From Actinomycetota bacterium (GTDB taxonomy: Bacteria; Actinomycetota; Actinomycetes; S36-B12; UBA5976), in the NCBI GenBank assembly GCA_947373075.1, contig CANBWF010000019.1, positions 1 to 16,863 of the forward strand: DNA of 16,863 nucleotides, read 5' to 3'. Positions 14,256 to 16,863 of this stretch are shown here, one piece after another. The position numbers and the translations under genes were made by a program. Numbering within the stretch: position 1 is the stretch's first letter; each line of letters opens with the position of its first letter. The notes under the pieces were generated by a model that searched no databases, was not told the origin of the DNA, and worked only from the letters and a program-made list of their open reading frames with translations.

Positions 14256-15322
14256 GCGATGAAGTGAGAATTCGTAAGTCAATTCAAGAATTACCTGGCT
14301 ATAAAGCCGGAGCTCGTGCGCAGGCAGTATCTGGTTTTACCCCATACAAACTTTCAAGTAATGAAAATCCGCTAACTCCACTTCCCAGTGTTGTCTCTGT
14401 TATCGCAAGTGCTGCTGAATCGATAAATCGATATCCAGATCCACTAGCAACTGAATTGACTACGCGACTTGCAGAAAAATTTCAGGTAGATCCAAACTGC
14501 ATTGCTCTAGGCACAGGTTCAGTGGGAGTATGCCAGCAAATTGTGCAGGCTTTATGTGACGCAGGGGATGAAGTAGTTTTTGCTTGGCGCTCATTCGAGG
14601 CGTATCCGATTATCACAACAATTGCTGGAGCGGTAAGTGTGCGCGTCCCTTTAACCCCTTCGGGTGAACATGACCTTGCATTGATGGCAGGAGCAATTAC
14701 AGATCGCACCCGGGTTATCTTTATTTGTACGCCAAATAATCCAACCGGCAGCATCGTTAATAACCAAGACTTGATTGATTTTCTAGCCAAGGTTCCGACA
14801 AATGTTCTAGTAGTCATCGATGAAGCTTATGTAGAGTTCAATCGCGACGAACAAGCAGTAGATGGTTTAGCCGCATTCCAATCATTTTCAAATGTTGCAG
14901 TTTTGCGAACTTTTTCTAAGGCATATGGACTAGCTGGGCTTCGTGTTGGCTACTTAATTGGTCCAGAGGCATTGGCCGAAGCGGTGCGTAAGACCGCAGT
15001 GCCATTCGGAGTTTCATCGCTCGCACAGGCCGCTGCTATCGCCTCCCTCGATCATGAAGACGAATTACTTGATCGCGTGCAAAACCTGGTAGAGCTTCGA
15101 AGTTGGTTCGAGTCAGCACTAGCTGAATTAGGATTTCAAATTCCGGCAAGCCAGGCCAACTTCATCTGGCTACCTTTGGGAGAACGTTCGGAACAATTCG
15201 CTAAGCAATGTGCCGACGTCGCAGTTGCAGTGCGAACTTTCGTTGGCGAAGGCGTTCGAATAAGTATTGGCGAACGCGAGGCACTTGAAGTTTTGCTACC
15301 TATCTGTGCTCAATACGTTTAG
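14252..15322 (+). CDS. hisC: Histidinol-phosphate / aromatic amino acid aminotransferase (HisC/Pat family)
   Basis: This 356-residue fold-type-I PLP enzyme has SSNENPL (35-41), PNNPTG (161-166), VIDEAYVEF (188-196), the PLP lysine Lys223 in TFSKAYGLAGLRVGY, and a C-terminal VGEGVRIS(I)G region typical of HisC. The segment FAWRSFEAYPI (110-120) resembles the actinobacterial Pat (HisC2) branch, which acts on phenylalanine and other aromatic 2-oxo acids, rather than strict histidine-pathway HisC. No other his genes are nearby, which also fits Pat. The ribosome site AGGGAG (14241-14246) precedes ATG 14252, and the start overlaps the PP2C stop (ATGA). It converges with the YqeY-like gene, with 2 bases between the stops. 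Confidence 0.85.
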   Translation: MSDEVRIRKSIQELPGYKAGARAQAVSGFTPYKLSSNENPLTPLPSVVSVIASAAESINRYPDPLATELTTRLAEKFQVDPNCIALGTGSVGVCQQIVQALCDAGDEVVFAWRSFEAYPIITTIAGAVSVRVPLTPSGEHDLALMAGAITDRTRVIFICTPNNPTGSIVNNQDLIDFLAKVPTNVLVVIDEAYVEFNRDEQAVDGLAAFQSFSNVAVLRTFSKAYGLAGLRVGYLIGPEALAEAVRKTAVPFGVSSLAQAAAIASLDHEDELLDRVQNLVELRSWFESALAELGFQIPASQANFIWLPLGERSEQFAKQCADVAVAVRTFVGEGVRISIGEREALEVLLPICAQYV

Positions 15323-15324
15323 TG

Positions 15325-15789
15325 CTATTGCGCTAGTAACTGCTTGACCAAATTAGCGACCTGGCCGCCATCGGCACGACCAGCAACTTGTGGTTGCACG
15401 ATTTTCATTACTGAGCCCATAGCGCTTGGGCCAGTTTGACCGGCCTCTGCGGTGGTTGTGATTGCTGCTGAAATAATCGATTCAAGTTCAGCACTTGATA
15501 GTTCTTCTGGAAGATATTTCTTGATGACAGCTAATTCATTTTCTTCAGTTTCAGCAAGTTCGGGGCGATTTGCTTCTGTGTATGCAGCGCTTGCCTCTCG
15601 ACGCTTCTTTGCTTCACGATTTAAAACGGTAACTACATCTGGATCGGTTAGCTCGCGGGCCTCTTTGCCGGAAACTTCTTCATTGGTAATTGCAGAAAGA
15701 ACCATTCGCAAAGTAGATAGCGCGATTGTGTCTTTGCTTAGCATGGCTGCTTTGACATCAGCTTGCAGAGTTTCTTTTAATGAGGCCAT
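15325..15789 (-). CDS. YqeY-like GatB/YqeY domain protein
   Basis: This 154-residue protein covers the complete YqeY family length. It begins MASLKETLQADVKAAMLSKD, followed by LSTLRMVLSAI, the Arg/Lys-rich REAKKRREASAAY, and the helical tail domain with LPEELSSAELE and MGSVMKIVQPQVAGRADG. The tail domain resembles the tRNA-binding C-terminal domain of GatB; the biochemical role of stand-alone YqeY is not settled. The ribosome site AGGGAG (15795-15800 on the minus strand) is 5 bases from ATG. It lies 24 bases downstream of the penicillin-binding protein gene on the same strand, likely in one transcript. Confidence 0.9.
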   Translation of the reverse strand: MASLKETLQADVKAAMLSKDTIALSTLRMVLSAITNEEVSGKEARELTDPDVVTVLNREAKKRREASAAYTEANRPELAETEENELAVIKKYLPEELSSAELESIISAAITTTAEAGQTGPSAMGSVMKIVQPQVAGRADGGQVANLVKQLLAQ

Positions 15790-15813
15790 TTTTACTCCCT
15801 AGTTACCAGAAGT

Positions 15814-16863
15814 CTACGGTGTGGGGACTGCAGTATCGGTTGGTGTAGCAGTCTCTGTTGGAGCAGGCGGCGGCGTTGGTTTATGGGTAGGTTTGCTCGG
15901 CGGTTTAACTGTTGGCTTCACTTCTGGCTTACTACTCGGATTTGCTTGTGGTTTACCAGTTGGTTTTACATATGGAGTAGAACTAGCACTCGGGGTTGCG
16001 GAATAGTAGCTTGACCAGTTATTTGCAGCGTTGCACTTAGCTAACTCGTCGCCAGTCATGTTTGGACACAATCCGTAGCCACCGTAGTTACCCCAGCCGC
16101 CTGGGTTGAGGCCAAATAAAGTTTTTAATTTCCATTTTGTCTTTGGGGTACCAGCAAGGGCGCCAGCCATTGACTCACGCCAGATTGGCCCAGGAAGTAG
16201 GTAGCCGTAAACCTGTGAGTAGTAAGTACCGTTAATAGTTACGTTGCTCATTGGATATTTCTGGCCACCACGCGGATCACCGACCCAAACAGCGGCCGCC
16301 ATGTCTGGGGTAAATCCGACAAACCAAACAGCTGCGTGGCTGTCGGTAGTTCCGGTTTTGCCTGCTGCTGGTCTTCCAAAATACATCGTTGCACCAGTTC
16401 GGCCACCTAGTGGACCATCAATTACGCCAGCCATTATCGCAGCAACACTGTCTGCTACGTCAGCATCAATTGCTTGGGTGCAGTTTGCGGATGGCGTGTC
16501 AAGTGCCTGACCATCTCGATCCGTGATACTCAAAATTGCTATTGGATTACAGTGAATGCCATGGCCCGCAAAAGTTGCCATTGCTTCAGCCATATCTAAT
16601 GTGGTCACATCGAAACAGCCAAGTGTGAAACAGGGCAACTGCGGAATGTCTTGACCGTTTCCAAGTGTCACACCTAATGCTTTGGCTACTGCTGGTGGAT
16701 CACAAATACCTGTTTGTTCTTCGAGGGCGACGAAGTAGGTATTTACCGAATAAGCCGCGCCTTGCAACATGTTGAATGAGCCGGAGCTCGTTGAGTTTTG
16801 CACAGTCCATGGTTCACGAAGCGCACCCGTTGCACAGTCGCGGAAATTGTAAAAAGTTTTTAC
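15814..16863 (-). CDS. Class A penicillin-binding protein, C-terminal part (cut by window end)
   Basis: The visible 349 residues run off the right edge, so the N-terminal membrane anchor, glycosyltransferase domain and the serine SxxK motif are not seen. The transpeptidase SxN motif is SVN (visible residues 39-41), and KTG is at 169-171 in AAGKTGTTDSHAAVWFVGFTP. This pattern matches PonA-type bifunctional peptidoglycan synthases. After the domain comes a Gly/Tyr/Asn-rich segment and a tail (about 289-349) rich in Pro, Thr, Ser and Lys with repeated K-P pairs. There is no PASTA domain in the visible part. Several cysteines suggest extracellular disulfides. The coding frame is open to base 16863; an internal GTG at 16803 is not the start. 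Confidence 0.88.
   Translation of the reverse strand, partial: VKTFYNFRDCATGALREPWTVQNSTSSGSFNMLQGAAYSVNTYFVALEEQTGICDPPAVAKALGVTLGNGQDIPQLPCFTLGCFDVTTLDMAEAMATFAGHGIHCNPIAILSITDRDGQALDTPSANCTQAIDADVADSVAAIMAGVIDGPLGGRTGATMYFGRPAAGKTGTTDSHAAVWFVGFTPDMAAAVWVGDPRGGQKYPMSNVTINGTYYSQVYGYLLPGPIWRESMAGALAGTPKTKWKLKTLFGLNPGGWGNYGGYGLCPNMTGDELAKCNAANNWSSYYSATPSASSTPYVKPTGKPQANPSSKPEVKPTVKPPSKPTHKPTPPPAPTETATPTDTAVPTP

Noticed and set aside
15452..15802. 116-codon plus-strand open frame opposite the YqeY-like gene
   Set aside because: It is antisense to a well-conserved gene and Ser/Ala-rich, as expected for a shadow frame.
16744..16803. GTG at 16803 as the start of the penicillin-binding protein
   Set aside because: The frame stays open to the window edge and the transpeptidase domain would be missing its first part; the gene is simply truncated by the window.
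1..16863. CRISPR array, insertion sequence or prophage
   Set aside because: No regularly spaced direct repeats, transposase, terminal inverted repeats or phage genes are visible on either strand.

Overview
This window is the right-hand side of a bacterial chromosomal replication origin. It opens with the last codons of dnaA, continues through a DnaA-box-rich intergenic region (oriC), and then reads dnaN-recF-dciA-gyrB-gyrA-DUF3566-tRNA-Ile-DLW39-tRNA-Ala. The presence of the DciA/DUF721 gene between recF and gyrB, the DUF3566 membrane protein after gyrA, and the tiny DLW-39-type gene between tRNA-Ile and tRNA-Ala are hallmarks of Actinomycetota. Base composition is far below the usual high-GC actinobacterial range (not computed exactly), and genes overlap by 1 to 11 bases at many junctions. 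Together these suggest a small-genome, low-GC actinobacterium such as a freshwater Nanopelagicales-like lineage; that placement is inference.

Layout. 1-57: dnaA 3' end. 58-558: oriC/dnaN upstream region with four perfect and several near-perfect DnaA boxes plus AT-rich stretches. 559-3300: dnaN, recF and dciA, overlapping end to end (beta clamp, gap repair, helicase loader). 3301-3423: gyrB leader with nested inverted repeats. 3424-8362: gyrB, gyrA and the DUF3566 gene, joined by 1-base stop/start overlaps. 8363-8874: stable-RNA block holding a decayed tRNA-Ile-like copy, intact tRNA-Ile(GAT), a 36-residue DLW-39-type gene, tRNA-Ala(TGC) and a strong intrinsic terminator. 8915-10135: an MFS transporter. 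10136-10360: a second region with DnaA boxes, in front of dnaB. 10361-15322: dnaB, a class-III aminotransferase, a membrane-anchored PP2C phosphatase and a HisC/Pat-type aminotransferase, closely packed and probably one operon. 15325-16863: on the opposite strand, a penicillin-binding protein (cut by the window end) followed by a YqeY-like gene, converging on hisC with only 2 bases between the stop codons.

How it works together. Initiation (DnaA, oriC), helicase loading (DciA), helicase (DnaB), processivity (DnaN), repair (RecF) and supercoil control (GyrAB) are all encoded within about 12 kb. All plus-strand genes run in the direction of a fork leaving oriC to the right. I see no mobile element, CRISPR array, intein, toxin-antitoxin pair or phage gene. 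The most distinctive points are the tRNA-Ile-like relic at 8472-8539, the DnaA-box array directly upstream of a candidate dnaB promoter, and the unusual company of dnaB (two aminotransferases and a PP2C phosphatase, with no rplI/rpsR/ssb).
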